Shown piece after piece: positions 53,114-62,398 of a DNA stretch of 64,000 bases. The notes under the pieces are model-generated. The model saw only the letters and a program-made list of their open reading frames with translations, was not told the origin of the DNA and searched no databases. The stretch lies in contig NZ_JAVAMA010000003.1 in assembly GCF_030730875.1 (NCBI RefSeq), forward strand, positions 124,001 through 188,000. Direction: 5' to 3'. The position numbers were made by a program, and so were the translations under genes. Positions within the stretch are counted from its first letter, which is position 1, and the number at the start of each line of letters is the position of its first letter. The stretch comes from Sphingomonas sp. DG1-23. GTDB taxonomy: Bacteria > Pseudomonadota > Alphaproteobacteria > Sphingomonadales > Sphingomonadaceae.

Positions 53114-54478
53114 TCAGGCAGTGGCGAGCCGCCCGTCGACCTGGTCGAGTTCGCCGGTCTCGCGGGCCTTCTTGCCATAGACCGCCTCGAACAACGGGGT
53201 GGCCATCACCGTGGTGACGATCGCCATCAGCACGAGCATCGAGAACAGCGTCGGTCCGATGATCCCCTTCTGGAGGCCGATATTGATGATGATCAGTTCC
53301 ATCAGCCCGCGCGAGTTCATCAGCGCGCCGATGCCGAGCGCCGTGCGGTTGTCCTCGCCCGAGAGCCGCGCCGCCGCCCAGCACGCGCCGAACTTGGCGA
53401 GCACCGAGACGAGGAGGATGCCCAATGCGATCAGCAGCAAGGCGGCCGAATTGACCATGTCCATCCGGGTGTTGAGCCCCGAATAAGTGAAGAACATCGG
53501 CAGCAGCAGGACCACCGCGAGCGGCTCGACCTTGCGCTTGAGTTCCTCGACGAACAGCCCGCGCGGCATGCACACCCCGATCAGGAAGCCGCCGAAGATC
53601 GCGTGGATCCCGATCGCGTCCATCAGGAACGCCGAGAGGCAGAACAGGAGCATCGTGATCGCGAGCACCTGCGTGGTCATCTCGCCGCGCGCCTCGACCG
53701 CCCGGCCCAGCGGCGCGAGCAGCTTGCGGCCGTAGAGGATCATGAAGCCGGTATAGAGCACCGCTCCCCCGATCGCGATCACCGCCACGCCCGGTCCCGA
53801 TCCGAAGGTCGCGAGCACCAGAGCGAGCACGCACCACGACGCCGCATCGTCGAATGCGCCGGCCGTGAGCGAAAGCGTGCCGAGCGACGAATTGGCCAGC
53901 CCACGCTCGTTGATGATCCGGGCGAGCATCGGGAACGCGGTCAGCGCGATGCACGCGCCCATGAACAGGGTGGCGTTGCCCTGGCTGATCCCCGGCGCGA
54001 ACAGCCCGGGCACGGTCAGCAGCAACGGCGTGATCAACGCCGCGAGCAGGAACGGCGCAGCGATGCCGGCCGCCGACACGGTCGCGGCGCTCTTCGCCTT
54101 GGACTGGAAGTGATCGAGCCGCAGCGTCAGCCCCACCATGAACATGTAGAGCCCGACGCCCAGTTGCGCGCCGACATAAAGTACGTTGCGCGTCTCCTTG
54201 GGAAAGATCGCATTCTGCAGATCCGGAAAGAACAATCCGAGCAGCGAGGGCCCGAGCACCACCCCCGCGATCATCTCGCCGACGACCTGCGGCTGGCGGA
54301 ACAATTTCTGCCCAAGCCAGCCGACGACGCGGCAGGCAAGGATGATCACGGCGAGTTGCAGGAAGAAATGGACGCTGAAATCCGCCGGCGAATAGCTTTT
54401 GACGGCATTCACCGCCGGACCGTGCGGATTGAGCACGTCGGTCAGCGTGAACCAGGCACTATGGAGTAAATCAAGCAT
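53114..54478 (-). CDS. Cation:proton antiporter, CPA2/Kef type
   Basis: 454 residues, about 12 transmembrane helices. Typical CPA2 features: PQVVGEMIAGVVLGPSLLG at the third helix, LGVGLYMFMVGLTLRL, TAGAFDDAASWCVLALVL (the DD motif region) and GIGALMNSRGLMELIIINIG. No C-terminal TrkA/NAD domain, so it is the core transporter only. Exports Na or K in exchange for protons. Transcribed toward the halogenase. Confidence 0.9.
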   Translation of the reverse strand: MLDLLHSAWFTLTDVLNPHGPAVNAVKSYSPADFSVHFFLQLAVIILACRVVGWLGQKLFRQPQVVGEMIAGVVLGPSLLGLFFPDLQNAIFPKETRNVLYVGAQLGVGLYMFMVGLTLRLDHFQSKAKSAATVSAAGIAAPFLLAALITPLLLTVPGLFAPGISQGNATLFMGACIALTAFPMLARIINERGLANSSLGTLSLTAGAFDDAASWCVLALVLATFGSGPGVAVIAIGGAVLYTGFMILYGRKLLAPLGRAVEARGEMTTQVLAITMLLFCLSAFLMDAIGIHAIFGGFLIGVCMPRGLFVEELKRKVEPLAVVLLLPMFFTYSGLNTRMDMVNSAALLLIALGILLVSVLAKFGACWAAARLSGEDNRTALGIGALMNSRGLMELIIINIGLQKGIIGPTLFSMLVLMAIVTTVMATPLFEAVYGKKARETGELDQVDGRLATA

Positions 54479-54683
54479 CTAACCTCCCCCGATTGGCGTT
54501 CGCATCGGCCTCTTCGTGCCTCTCGCGAACCCCTAGGGAGCGTAGCATCGCAGCGCCGCGCAACGCTTAAATCTGCACCCGCCCGCATTTTCCCGCGGCA
54601 AATTACCTTTGTGTTGCAAGCCGCGCACACCATAGTAACGTGCCTACATGACAACGCGGACAAGATAGCGACATAGGTATGAT

Positions 54684-54920
54684 ATGAGGGTGATCGGCAG
54701 CCGCGAATTCAATCAGGATGTCAGCGCCGCGAAGCGACTCGCGCGACTCGAACCCTTGTTCGTCACCGATCGCGGCAAGCCCACGCATGTGCTGATGAGC
54801 ATCGATGCGTTCCGGCGGATGAGCGGCGAGCGCGAGAGCATCGTCGATCTGCTCGCTTTGCCCGGCGCGCGCGATGCCGCGCTCGGTCCGGTCGAGCGAT
54901 GGGATCGCGAGCCCCGCTGA
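54684..54920 (+). CDS. Type II antitoxin, Phd/YefM family
   Basis: 78 residues. N-terminal VIGSREFNQDVSAAKRLARLEPLFVTDRGKPTHVLMSIDAF is the DNA-binding Phd/YefM fold; the C-terminal part would bind and neutralise the toxin encoded next. Overlaps the toxin start by one base (TGATG). About 200 bases of AT-richer leader precede it with no other gene. Represses its own operon in characterised relatives. Confidence 0.85.
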   Translation: MRVIGSREFNQDVSAAKRLARLEPLFVTDRGKPTHVLMSIDAFRRMSGERESIVDLLALPGARDAALGPVERWDREPR

Positions 54921-55414
54921 TGTATCTGCTCGATACGCCCGTCGTCTTCGAACTGCGCAAGGCCCGCGCCGGCGATGCGGATCCGGGACTTGCAGCCTGG
55001 GCCGCGAGCGTGGCGCGCGAACGGCTGTTCCTCTCGGCGATCAGCCTCGTCGAGCTCGAGGGCGTGGTCGAGCGCACCGCGCGGATCGACAAATCGGCGG
55101 GAGCGGCGTTGCGCGGCTGGATCGACAACCAGCTGGTTCCCGCCTTCGAAGGCCATATCCTCGCGCTCGACGCGGCGATCGCGCGTCGCCGCGGCAAGCT
55201 CGCGCTCGCCGAAACCCGTGACGCGCTGTTCGCCGCCACCGCGCTCGAGCACGGCCTGACGCTCGTCACCCGCAACCTCGCCGCGTTCAAGGGGACGCGC
55301 GCGAAGCTGTTCGATCCGCGCGATTATCGTGCCAGCGACGACGAAGACACCGACTGGCGCACCGCGGTACGCACCAGCGCGGCATGGCTGCGCAATCCTT
55401 TCGTGCGAAGCTGA
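54920..55414 (+). CDS. Type II toxin, PIN-domain (VapC-like) RNase
   Basis: 164 residues. PIN acidic residues: MYLLDTPVVFE (Asp5), SLVELEGV (Glu), ETRDALFAATALEHGLTLVTRN (Asp near 105 and the TRN motif). Metal-dependent RNase, probably cutting tRNA or rRNA. ATG 54920 is inside the antitoxin's stop. Followed by a tail with DDEDTDW that is longer than in most VapC proteins. With the antitoxin forms a complete pair. Confidence 0.85.
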   Translation: MYLLDTPVVFELRKARAGDADPGLAAWAASVARERLFLSAISLVELEGVVERTARIDKSAGAALRGWIDNQLVPAFEGHILALDAAIARRRGKLALAETRDALFAATALEHGLTLVTRNLAAFKGTRAKLFDPRDYRASDDEDTDWRTAVRTSAAWLRNPFVRS

Positions 55415-55478
55415 GAGAAAACGATCCCGCGTTCGTCGTCGCGAGCGGCTGCAACAATGTGAAACACGTTTGTAACCC

Positions 55479-55571
55479 GGCTCCGCCAGTGGAGCCGTGC
55501 CGGCGCAGGGTCCCCTCCTGCCGCGCCGGCTCTCCCCGAACTACGGGGCGGCTCCGGCCGCCCCGCTTTTT
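55479..55571 (+). ncRNA. Candidate small RNA of three hairpins
   Basis: Hairpin 1 GGCTCC/GGAGCC at 55479-55496; hairpin 2 GCCGGCGC/GCGCCGGC at 55499-55530 with inner CAGG/CCTG and a loop GTCCCCT that could pair to Shine-Dalgarno AGGGGA-like sites; hairpin 3 is a strong terminator. A weak promoter fits (CTGCAA at 55449, TTGTAA at 55470). It could instead be the 3' UTR of the toxin operon. Prediction only. Confidence 0.4.
55544..55571 (+). terminator. Rho-independent terminator
   Basis: Stem CGGGGCGG/CCGCCCCG with a short loop, followed by C and five Ts on the plus strand. Ends the candidate sRNA or the toxin-antitoxin transcript; the VOC gene begins just beyond on the other strand. Confidence 0.85.
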
Positions 55572-55575
55572 CGAG

Positions 55576-55965
55576 TCATTCGGGGCGGTGGCAGACCGCT
55601 TCGATATTCTGCCCGTCGGGATCGAGCACGAAGGCGCCGTAATAATTCGGGTGGTAATGCGCGCGGATGCCCGGTGCGCCGTGATCGGTGCCGCCCGCGG
55701 CCACCGCCGCGGCGTGGAAAGCATCGACCTCGGCGCGGCTGTCGACCGTGAAGGCGATGTGGGTGCCCTGCCCCACCTGCTCATTGTCGCCGATCCAGAA
55801 GAAGGGCTTGTCGTCCTTGCCATAGCCGATCGCGGTGCCGCCGCTCTCGGTCTGTTCGGGAGTGACCCGCATCAATTCGGCAATGCCGAGCGGCGCGAAC
55901 GCGGCGGCGTAGAAGGCGCTGGATCGGGCGAGATCCGAGACTGCGAAGCCGACATGATCGATCAT
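55576..55965 (-). CDS. VOC (glyoxalase/bleomycin-resistance fold) protein
   Basis: 129 residues. MIDHVGFAVSDLARSSAFYAAAFAPLG at the N-terminus and HPNYYGAFVLDPDGQNIEAVCH at the C-terminus carry the metal ligands (His, Glu) of the vicinal-oxygen-chelate fold. Substrate unknown. ATG at 55965; the DUF488 gene ends 14 bases upstream on the same strand. Confidence 0.86.
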   Translation of the reverse strand: MIDHVGFAVSDLARSSAFYAAAFAPLGIAELMRVTPEQTESGGTAIGYGKDDKPFFWIGDNEQVGQGTHIAFTVDSRAEVDAFHAAAVAAGGTDHGAPGIRAHYHPNYYGAFVLDPDGQNIEAVCHRPE

Positions 55966-55978
55966 GCTGAAATCCTCC

Positions 55979-56410
55979 TCAGGGAAACAGGTCCACCACT
56001 TCGGCACCTTCGCCCTCGGCATGGAGCAGCAAGGTGCGGTGGCAATGTTCGGGGTTGCGCTCGAAGCAGAGCAAGGCGCTAGGCTTCTCGGCGGCCAGCG
56101 CGCGCATCCGCGCCGCTTCGGCCTGCGCCTCGGGCAGCCCGAGCTGGGTCTCGTACACGGCCTCCAGCGTCGCGACGTCGCCTTTCTTGGCCGCATCGCG
56201 CCCGGGCTTCGGCGTGCCGAGATTCTTCAGATGGACATATTCGATTCCCGCATCGTTCAGGCTCGCCGCGAGGATATTCTTCGAGAAACCTGGCCGCCGC
56301 GACAACGGCAGCGCGCGCACATCGATCACCCGTTCGACACCCGCATTGTGCAACGCCGCGATGAATTCGGCCATTGTGGTGGCCTCATAGCCGATCGTGA
56401 AGATCTTCAT
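55979..56410 (-). CDS. DUF488 domain protein
   Basis: 143 residues. [44 protein letters not shown], a P-G-R-D pattern and [14 protein letters not shown] with conserved Cys/His near the C-terminus are the DUF488 signature; function unknown, possibly nucleic-acid linked. ATG overlaps the lysoplasmalogenase stop by four bases. Confidence 0.88.
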   Translation of the reverse strand: MKIFTIGYEATTMAEFIAALHNAGVERVIDVRALPLSRRPGFSKNILAASLNDAGIEYVHLKNLGTPKPGRDAAKKGDVATLEAVYETQLGLPEAQAEAARMRALAAEKPSALLCFERNPEHCHRTLLLHAEGEGAEVVDLFP

Positions 56411-57033
56411 GTCCGCAAGCTCCGCACGACGCCCCAGGCGATCAACGCCTGCCCGGCGAAATAGGTCGGCCAGATCAGCAGCCCGGGCAGGTCCGAAGCG
56501 GCGAGCGGCCCCAGCTGGGCAAAAAGGAGCAGATCCGAGAGAACGAAAAAGGCGGCACCGTTGCCGACGGTGAACGGCGAGAAACGGCTCACCGCAGCGG
56601 TGCCGAACATCGCTCCCAGCCCCGCGGCATAGAGCGCGATCCCCGGAGCCGCGGCGCGGTCGGCGGGCAGCCACCATGCAAGCGCAGTTACCGCGACGGC
56701 GATCAAGACAGCCTGCCACAAGGGTTTGGCGCGGTTGCGCAGATACAATCCCGTCGCAACGACATGCCCGGCGAGAAACGCGACCGCGCCGACTGTCAGT
56801 CCATGGGTCTCGAGCAGGACGTCGCCCAGCGCGCCGAACCCCAAAGCCGCGGCGATCAGCCAGCCGTCCGCCGAGCGCGCCTGCACCGCCGCCCACAAAG
56901 CGAGCAGCCCGACCCCCGATCCTTTCCACACGACGCCGGCCGCCGGCGCGGCGGCGATCCAGTGCGTCGCATAATAGCTGCCCCCCGCGATCAGGGCGGC
57001 GAGAAAGAGCAAGCGGGCGGCACGGCTGTCCAT
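56407..57033 (-). CDS. Lysoplasmalogenase (YhhN family)
   Basis: 208 residues, about eight transmembrane helices. Members of the TMEM86/YhhN family cleave the vinyl-ether bond of lysoplasmalogens or are unassigned in bacteria. Typical features: [11 protein letters not shown] (GDxxL motif) near residue 70 and FVLSDLLLF (SD) near 165. Divergent from trmFO across about 60 bases. Confidence 0.85.
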   Translation of the reverse strand: MDSRAARLLFLAALIAGGSYYATHWIAAAPAAGVVWKGSGVGLLALWAAVQARSADGWLIAAALGFGALGDVLLETHGLTVGAVAFLAGHVVATGLYLRNRAKPLWQAVLIAVAVTALAWWLPADRAAAPGIALYAAGLGAMFGTAAVSRFSPFTVGNGAAFFVLSDLLLFAQLGPLAASDLPGLLIWPTYFAGQALIAWGVVRSLRT

Positions 57034-57096
57034 CCAGCGAACATAGTGCCATTGCGGCCTTTGTCATGCGGGGCACATGCGGCTATTCGCCCCGGC

Positions 57097-58410
57097 GTGA
57101 CTCACGACATCCACATCATCGGCGGCGGCCTCGCCGGTTCCGAAGCCGCATGGCAGCTCGCGCAGGCCGGGTACAAGGTCAAGCTCTCCGAAATGCGCGG
57201 TTCGGGCAGCATGACCCCCGCGCATCAGAGCGACCGCCTCGCCGAACTGGTCTGCTCGAACAGCTTCCGCTCGGACGATGCCGAGCGCAACGCGGTCGGC
57301 CTGCTCCACCAGGAGATGCGCGATCTCGGTTCGCTGATCCTGACGCAGGGCGATGTGCACAAGGTTCCCGCCGGATCGGCGCTGGCAGTCGACCGCGATG
57401 GCTTTGCCGACGGCGTCACGGCGGCGCTGAAGGCGCATCCGAACATCACGATCGTCCGCGAGCGCGTCGATCGCCTGCCGACGGAAGGCCTGACGATCGT
57501 CGCCACCGGGCCGCTGACGGCGCCGGGCCTCGCCGAGAGCATCGGCACCGCGACCGGCAAGGATCAGCTCGCATTCTTCGATGCGATCGCCCCTATCGTC
57601 CATTTCGAGAGCATCGACTTCACCACCGCCTGGTATCAGTCGCGCTGGAACAAGGGCGACGGCAAGGATTACATCAACTGCCCGATGTCGAAGGACGAGT
57701 ATCTCGCCTTCCACGCCGGGCTGCTCGCCGGCGAGAAGACCGAGTTTCGCGAGTGGGAGAACGTCCCCTATTTCGAAGGCTGCATGCCGGTCGAAGTGAT
57801 GGCCGAGCGCGGCGTCGACACGCTGCGCTACGGCCCGATGAAGGGCGTCGGGCTCGACGATCCGCGCACCGGGCGCTGGCCCTATGCCGTGGTGCAGCTT
57901 CGCCAGGACAATGCCAGCGGTACCTTGTGGAACATGGTCGGCTTCCAGACCAAGCTCAAATACGGTGCGCAGGTCGAACTGTTCCGCACGATCCCCGGGC
58001 TCGAAAAGGCCGAGTTCGCGCGACTCGGCGGACTCCACCGCAACACCTTCATCCGCTCGCCCGAACTGCTCGACGGCAGCTTGCGGCTCAAGGCGCACCC
58101 GAACATCCGCTTCGCTGGCCAGATCACCGGCTGCGAAGGCTATGTCGAAAGCGCGGCGATCGGGCTGCTGGCCGGGCGCTTCGCCGCTGCCGAGCTCGCC
58201 GGCCGGACGCTGGCCGCCCCGCCGCGCGAGACGGCATTGGGCGCGCTGCTCGCGCACATCACCGGCGAGGCCGAAATCGAGACCTATCAGCCGATGAACG
58301 TCAATTTCGGCCTGTTCCCGCCGATCGAGGGCCGCTCGAAGAAAGCCGACCGCAAGCTGATGTACACCAGCCGCGCCCGCGCGGCGTTCAGCGGCTGGAT
58401 GCCGGCTTAA
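57097..58410 (+). CDS. trmFO: Methylenetetrahydrofolate-tRNA-(uracil-5-)-methyltransferase TrmFO
   Basis: Folate/FAD-dependent enzyme that makes m5U54 in tRNA T loops. 437 residues from GTG at 57097, the only start close to the dinucleotide fold: [18 protein letters not shown]. Further blocks are [60 protein letters not shown] and [10 protein letters not shown]. Stands alone, divergent from the lysoplasmalogenase. Confidence 0.96.
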   Translation: MTHDIHIIGGGLAGSEAAWQLAQAGYKVKLSEMRGSGSMTPAHQSDRLAELVCSNSFRSDDAERNAVGLLHQEMRDLGSLILTQGDVHKVPAGSALAVDRDGFADGVTAALKAHPNITIVRERVDRLPTEGLTIVATGPLTAPGLAESIGTATGKDQLAFFDAIAPIVHFESIDFTTAWYQSRWNKGDGKDYINCPMSKDEYLAFHAGLLAGEKTEFREWENVPYFEGCMPVEVMAERGVDTLRYGPMKGVGLDDPRTGRWPYAVVQLRQDNASGTLWNMVGFQTKLKYGAQVELFRTIPGLEKAEFARLGGLHRNTFIRSPELLDGSLRLKAHPNIRFAGQITGCEGYVESAAIGLLAGRFAAAELAGRTLAAPPRETALGALLAHITGEAEIETYQPMNVNFGLFPPIEGRSKKADRKLMYTSRARAAFSGWMPA

Positions 58411-58440
58411 TTCCTCCCCGATCGGGAGCGGGGACCGGGC

Positions 58441-58914
58441 CTAGTCCTCGGCCTCTTCCTTCGCCGGTGCCGCGGGGCAGACGCAGCGGGGCTTGGCGCC
58501 GGCGCGCGGCTTGGGTGCCGTGGCAAGGAATTCGGCCCGGGTCAGCGCTCCGGATTTGTCGGCGTCCGCACCGGCGAATTTGGTCGTGGTCTTGATCGCC
58601 CATTCGTCGAAGTCGAGCCGGCCGTCATGGTTGGCATCGAGCTTCGCATAAGCCTTGCGCCGCGCCAGCAGATATTCCTCGCGAGTCACTGCCTCGTTGC
58701 GATCCTTGTCGAAGCGATCGAAGCGCTTTTGCTCACGCGTCTTCGCGCTCGCCTTGGGCGCCTCCGGCAACGGTTCCTCGGGCGCCGCCACCGCAGTGCG
58801 CGCCGCGGGAGCAGCGGGAAGCTTGAATTCGGAAGCGGCCGAGCTGCGAAACAGGAACATGCCTGCGAGCATCAGCAAAGCCGCCGCGCCCGCGCCTGCG
58901 AAATAGCGCCACAT
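58441..58914 (-). CDS. EF-hand protein, single-pass anchored
   Basis: 157 residues. An N-terminal helix (YFAGAGAAALLMLAGMFLFRSS) anchors it; calcium loops are recognisable as DKDRNEAVTREE, DANHDGRLDFDE and DADKSGALTRAE. A proline/alanine-rich linker precedes them. Periplasmic calcium sensor or binding protein. GGGGGAGA precedes the ATG. Confidence 0.85.
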   Translation of the reverse strand: MWRYFAGAGAAALLMLAGMFLFRSSAASEFKLPAAPAARTAVAAPEEPLPEAPKASAKTREQKRFDRFDKDRNEAVTREEYLLARRKAYAKLDANHDGRLDFDEWAIKTTTKFAGADADKSGALTRAEFLATAPKPRAGAKPRCVCPAAPAKEEAED

Positions 58915-58976
58915 CGAAGGTCTCCCCCGATCGCCGAAGGCAGCAGGCTACGCCTGTGGCACGCGCTGACAAGCCC

Positions 58977-59651
58977 TTATTTGCCGGTCAGCCGATGCCA
59001 TAATAGCCGCCCGACCCGGTGCGGCGCGCCGATCCGGGGCGCCGCGCCTTCGGGTGCCTGCAAATCCAGCCGCGCCAGATGGGCCAGCGCGCCGAGCGCG
59101 CGGCCGTTGCGGCTCCAGCGCCGCGCCGCCGCTGCGGCCAGCAGCGGGATCGCCATGCTCCGTGCCCCATCGGCCTCGCCGGACCCGCGAAGATTGCGCG
59201 ACAGATCGGCGAGCGCCCAGCCCTGGCCCGCCGCGGCGAGCGGATCGTGCGGCCCCGCCCCCATCGCAGCGCCCGCCGCGACGAACACATGCCCCCGCCC
59301 CTCTCCGAACCGCCGCAATGCGCCGGAATCGAGCGATTCCTCCTCGATCAGCACTTCCCAGCCATGGACGATCGGCACCAGCGCCGCGCCGCGCACCCCC
59401 TTCGCCAGAACCTCGCGCTCGAGCGCCTTGAGCACCGGCTCGGCCGGCGCCGGCTCCTGGTCCAGCCGCGCCAGCGCCTCGCGCCACCAGGCCAGCCGCA
59501 TCTGCCCCAGCGCCGGCTCGCGCGTCGTCCGGAGCAGTTGCGCCAGCGCATCGTCGAGCGCGAGCAACGCCTCCAGCGCGCGGCGATCCCCGGGCCGCGC
59601 ATAGGATAGCGCCAGCATGCGTTCGGGATCCGCGCCGGGATCTCCGGTCAT
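58977..59651 (-). CDS. Squalene/phytoene-synthase-like family protein
   Basis: 224 residues, shorter than true squalene or phytoene synthases. Y-A-R-P-G-D-R, LLALDDALAQLL, LGQMRLAWWREAL and GWALADLSRNL match the head-to-head prenyl synthase fold, but the two aspartate-rich substrate motifs (DxxxD) are not intact, so it resembles NDUFAF6-like relatives used in respiratory complex assembly. ATG at 59651; an earlier ATG at 59666 is possible. Divergent from the Tad genes. Confidence 0.78.
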   Translation of the reverse strand: MTGDPGADPERMLALSYARPGDRRALEALLALDDALAQLLRTTREPALGQMRLAWWREALARLDQEPAPAEPVLKALEREVLAKGVRGAALVPIVHGWEVLIEEESLDSGALRRFGEGRGHVFVAAGAAMGAGPHDPLAAAGQGWALADLSRNLRGSGEADGARSMAIPLLAAAAARRWSRNGRALGALAHLARLDLQAPEGAAPRIGAPHRVGRLLWHRLTGK

Positions 59652-59753
59652 GCCCCTAGGCTCCATAAGCGCATCGTTAACCAGCTGGATTTAGAAGGCG
59701 TTAGGTGCGCGCGTGGCAATACGCCACGTTGATCGGGGACCGGGATCGCAAAC

Positions 59754-61775
59754 ATGGTGGGCAATCTGCAGAGCTTGAAGGCGCGGGCGTTCCTGACGCG
59801 GTTGGCCCGCGACACGCGCGCCAACACGCTCGCGCTCATGACGATGGCACTGATACCCCTTGCCGGGATGGTTGGCGGCGGCATCGACATCAGCCGCATG
59901 TACATCGTCAAGACGCGCCTGCAACATGCTTGCGACGCGGGCGCGCTGGCCGGCCGCAAGATGATGGGCGGCGGCAGCTGGGCGACGAACAGCTATGCCG
60001 CGCGCGGCGAGGCGGAACGGTTCTTCGACGCCAATTTCAATCCCAACGCCTACGGCACCACGCTCGAGGCCGCCGCTGATCGTCGCAGCTTTTCGGAAAG
60101 CGCGGGCAAGGTGACCGGCAATGCCCGTGCGGTGGTGCCGATGACGTTGATGCGGATCTTCGGCAAGACCAGCGAGACGCTCAGCGTCACCTGCGACGCC
60201 GAAATGCGGCTGCCGAACACCGACGTGATGTTCGTCCTCGACACCACCGGATCGATGGATTTCTGTCCCAACGGCAGCAGCAGCTGCAACGGCGACGCCA
60301 ATTCGCGTATCGCCGCGCTGCGCAAGGCAGTGAAGTGCTTCTACCAGATCGTGGCGCGACTCGACGTGCCGGACACGGTTTGCAACGCCGTCGGCGCCGA
60401 GCCGAGCGGCGGCACCGGCAATCAGGTGCAGATCCGCTTCGGTTTCGTGCCCTATTCGACCAACGTGAACGTCGGCAAATTGCTGCCCAACGACTATCTC
60501 GTCGATCAGTGGGACTATCAGACCCGCAAGGCGAACATGGCCGTCCCGCCGCAGAGCACCAACACCTATTGGGAAACCTATGGCGGCGGCTCGCTCAGCC
60601 AGGGCAATTGCCTGAGCTTCATGAAGAACGAGTCGTTCGGCAGCTTCACGCCTACCCCGGCCAATTCGGGCGGCCCGAACCCGGAGCCGACGATCGTGTC
60701 GAGCTTCCCGCATGACGGCGGCGCCACCGACGGCACCGAATGGGGCTGGTGGGGGTCTTCGGACCGCGACGGCAACAGCAAGAGCTGCCGGCGCCGGCGC
60801 ACCGACGTCACCACATTCTATGTCGAGAAGTTCGCCAGCTGGACCTACAACCAGCTGCCGGTGACGGTCAGCGGCCTCAAGGCCGGCGGCAGCAGCTGGA
60901 ACAACTCGTTCAACTGGCCGGTCGGCGACACCAGCATCGGCAACGACGTCACCAATTCCACGATCACGTGGAGCGGGTGCATCGAGGAGCGCGACACCGG
61001 CGAGCCGACCACCGATTTCGATCCGATTCCCGACGACAAGATCGATCTCGACATCGACACCGTCCCCCATGACGATGCGTCCCGCTGGAAGCCGGCGCTG
61101 CCGCGCCTGATCTTCACGCGCGGATCGACCTCGGGCTCCAATTACAACGCCAATAGCTGGACCAACGGGAACACCAGCAACTGGTCGACCGCCGCGCTCA
61201 CCACGAGCACGGACTATAACAACAACTCGACCTTCTTCTGTCCGACCGAGGCGCGCAAGCTTCAGGCGTGGACCGACGCGTCGGCGTTCCAGACCTATGT
61301 CAACAGCCTTGATCCGAACGGCAACACCTATCACGACATCGGCATCATCTGGGGTGCGCGGCTGATGTCGCCGACCGGCATCTTCAAGACCGAGAACGCC
61401 ACCACGCCCGGCGGCGGCGAGATCGAGCGGCACATGATCTTCATGACCGACGGCGACACCAACGCGAATGCCGGCGACTATGCTGCCTATGGCCTGCCTT
61501 TCTTCGATCATCGTCAGACCGGCGAGAATCCCACCAAGGCGCAGCTCGACGAGCAGGTGAATCTGCGCTTCCTCGCCATCTGCCAATGGGTTCGGAACTC
61601 GAAGATCACCCTGTGGGTCGTCAATTTCGGCGAGGGCCAGAGCCAGGCGACGCAGGACCGGCTCGAGCAATGCGCCTCGGAAGGCCGCTATTTCTCGAAT
61701 ACCGATGCGGATGGTCTGCAGCAGACCTTCAAGTCGATCGCCGACCAGATCTCGCAGCTGAGGCTGACCAAGTGA
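59754..61775 (+). CDS. Tad pilus assembly protein TadG-like with VWA domain
   Basis: 673 residues. N-terminal helix LALMTMALIPLAGMVGGGIDI at about 27-47 as in TadG-type minor pilins, then a von Willebrand factor A domain with MIDAS motif MFVLDTTGSMD at about 160, and a large, Asn/Thr/Ser/Trp-rich insertion (about 260-470). The MIDAS closes late with FMTDGDTN near 565. Long for the family. First gene of a three-gene minor-pilin cluster; the rest of the tad operon is outside. Confidence 0.86.
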   Translation: MVGNLQSLKARAFLTRLARDTRANTLALMTMALIPLAGMVGGGIDISRMYIVKTRLQHACDAGALAGRKMMGGGSWATNSYAARGEAERFFDANFNPNAYGTTLEAAADRRSFSESAGKVTGNARAVVPMTLMRIFGKTSETLSVTCDAEMRLPNTDVMFVLDTTGSMDFCPNGSSSCNGDANSRIAALRKAVKCFYQIVARLDVPDTVCNAVGAEPSGGTGNQVQIRFGFVPYSTNVNVGKLLPNDYLVDQWDYQTRKANMAVPPQSTNTYWETYGGGSLSQGNCLSFMKNESFGSFTPTPANSGGPNPEPTIVSSFPHDGGATDGTEWGWWGSSDRDGNSKSCRRRRTDVTTFYVEKFASWTYNQLPVTVSGLKAGGSSWNNSFNWPVGDTSIGNDVTNSTITWSGCIEERDTGEPTTDFDPIPDDKIDLDIDTVPHDDASRWKPALPRLIFTRGSTSGSNYNANSWTNGNTSNWSTAALTTSTDYNNNSTFFCPTEARKLQAWTDASAFQTYVNSLDPNGNTYHDIGIIWGARLMSPTGIFKTENATTPGGGEIERHMIFMTDGDTNANAGDYAAYGLPFFDHRQTGENPTKAQLDEQVNLRFLAICQWVRNSKITLWVVNFGEGQSQATQDRLEQCASEGRYFSNTDADGLQQTFKSIADQISQLRLTK

Positions 61776-62398
61776 TCGGTTCGATCCATCGCCTGCGCCG
61801 GCTCGCGCACGACGAGCGCGGCGCCACGGTGGTCGAGTTCGCGATCGTGGCGCCGGTGATGGGGCTGCTGCTTCTCGGGGCGTTCGACGTGGCGCACACC
61901 CTGTACATGCGGGCGGCGCTGCAGGGCGTCGTGCAGAAGGCGGCGCGCGACGCGACGCTCGAATCCGGCCTCGTCGGCGCTACCCAGACCGCGCTCGACA
62001 ACAAGGTGAAGAACCAGATCAAGACGCTCGCCAACAACGGCACGGTGACGATCACGCGCCAATGGTATCGCAATTACGAGCAGGCCGCCGCCTCGCGGTT
62101 CGAACCGTGGACCGACACCAATCACAACGGCACCTGTGACGGCCCGCAGGGCCTCACGCCCGGGGAGCCCTACGAGGATTCCAACCGTAATGGCGTGTGG
62201 GACGCGACGGGGGGCAATCTCAGCCAGGGCGGCGCCAAGGACGCCGTGCTCTACACCGCGACGGTGAGCTATCCGCGCTTCTTCCCGCTCAACAATTTCA
62301 TCGGCGGATCGAGCACCACCACGGTTACCGCGCAGACCATCCTGCGCAACCAGCCTTATGGCGATCAGGGCGCGCCCGAAGTGAGGAGCTGCACATGA
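61772..62398 (+). CDS. TadE family pilus assembly protein
   Basis: 208 residues from GTG at 61772, which overlaps the TadG stop as GTGA. The N-terminal TadE signature is RGATVVEFAIVAPVMGLLLLGAFDVAHTLYM (residues about 17-47). The mid-part has a D-N-x-x-G-x-x-D calcium-like loop (DTNHNGTCDG and DSNRNGVWD), unusual for plain TadE proteins. Confidence 0.86.
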   Translation: MIGSIHRLRRLAHDERGATVVEFAIVAPVMGLLLLGAFDVAHTLYMRAALQGVVQKAARDATLESGLVGATQTALDNKVKNQIKTLANNGTVTITRQWYRNYEQAAASRFEPWTDTNHNGTCDGPQGLTPGEPYEDSNRNGVWDATGGNLSQGGAKDAVLYTATVSYPRFFPLNNFIGGSSTTTVTAQTILRNQPYGDQGAPEVRSCT

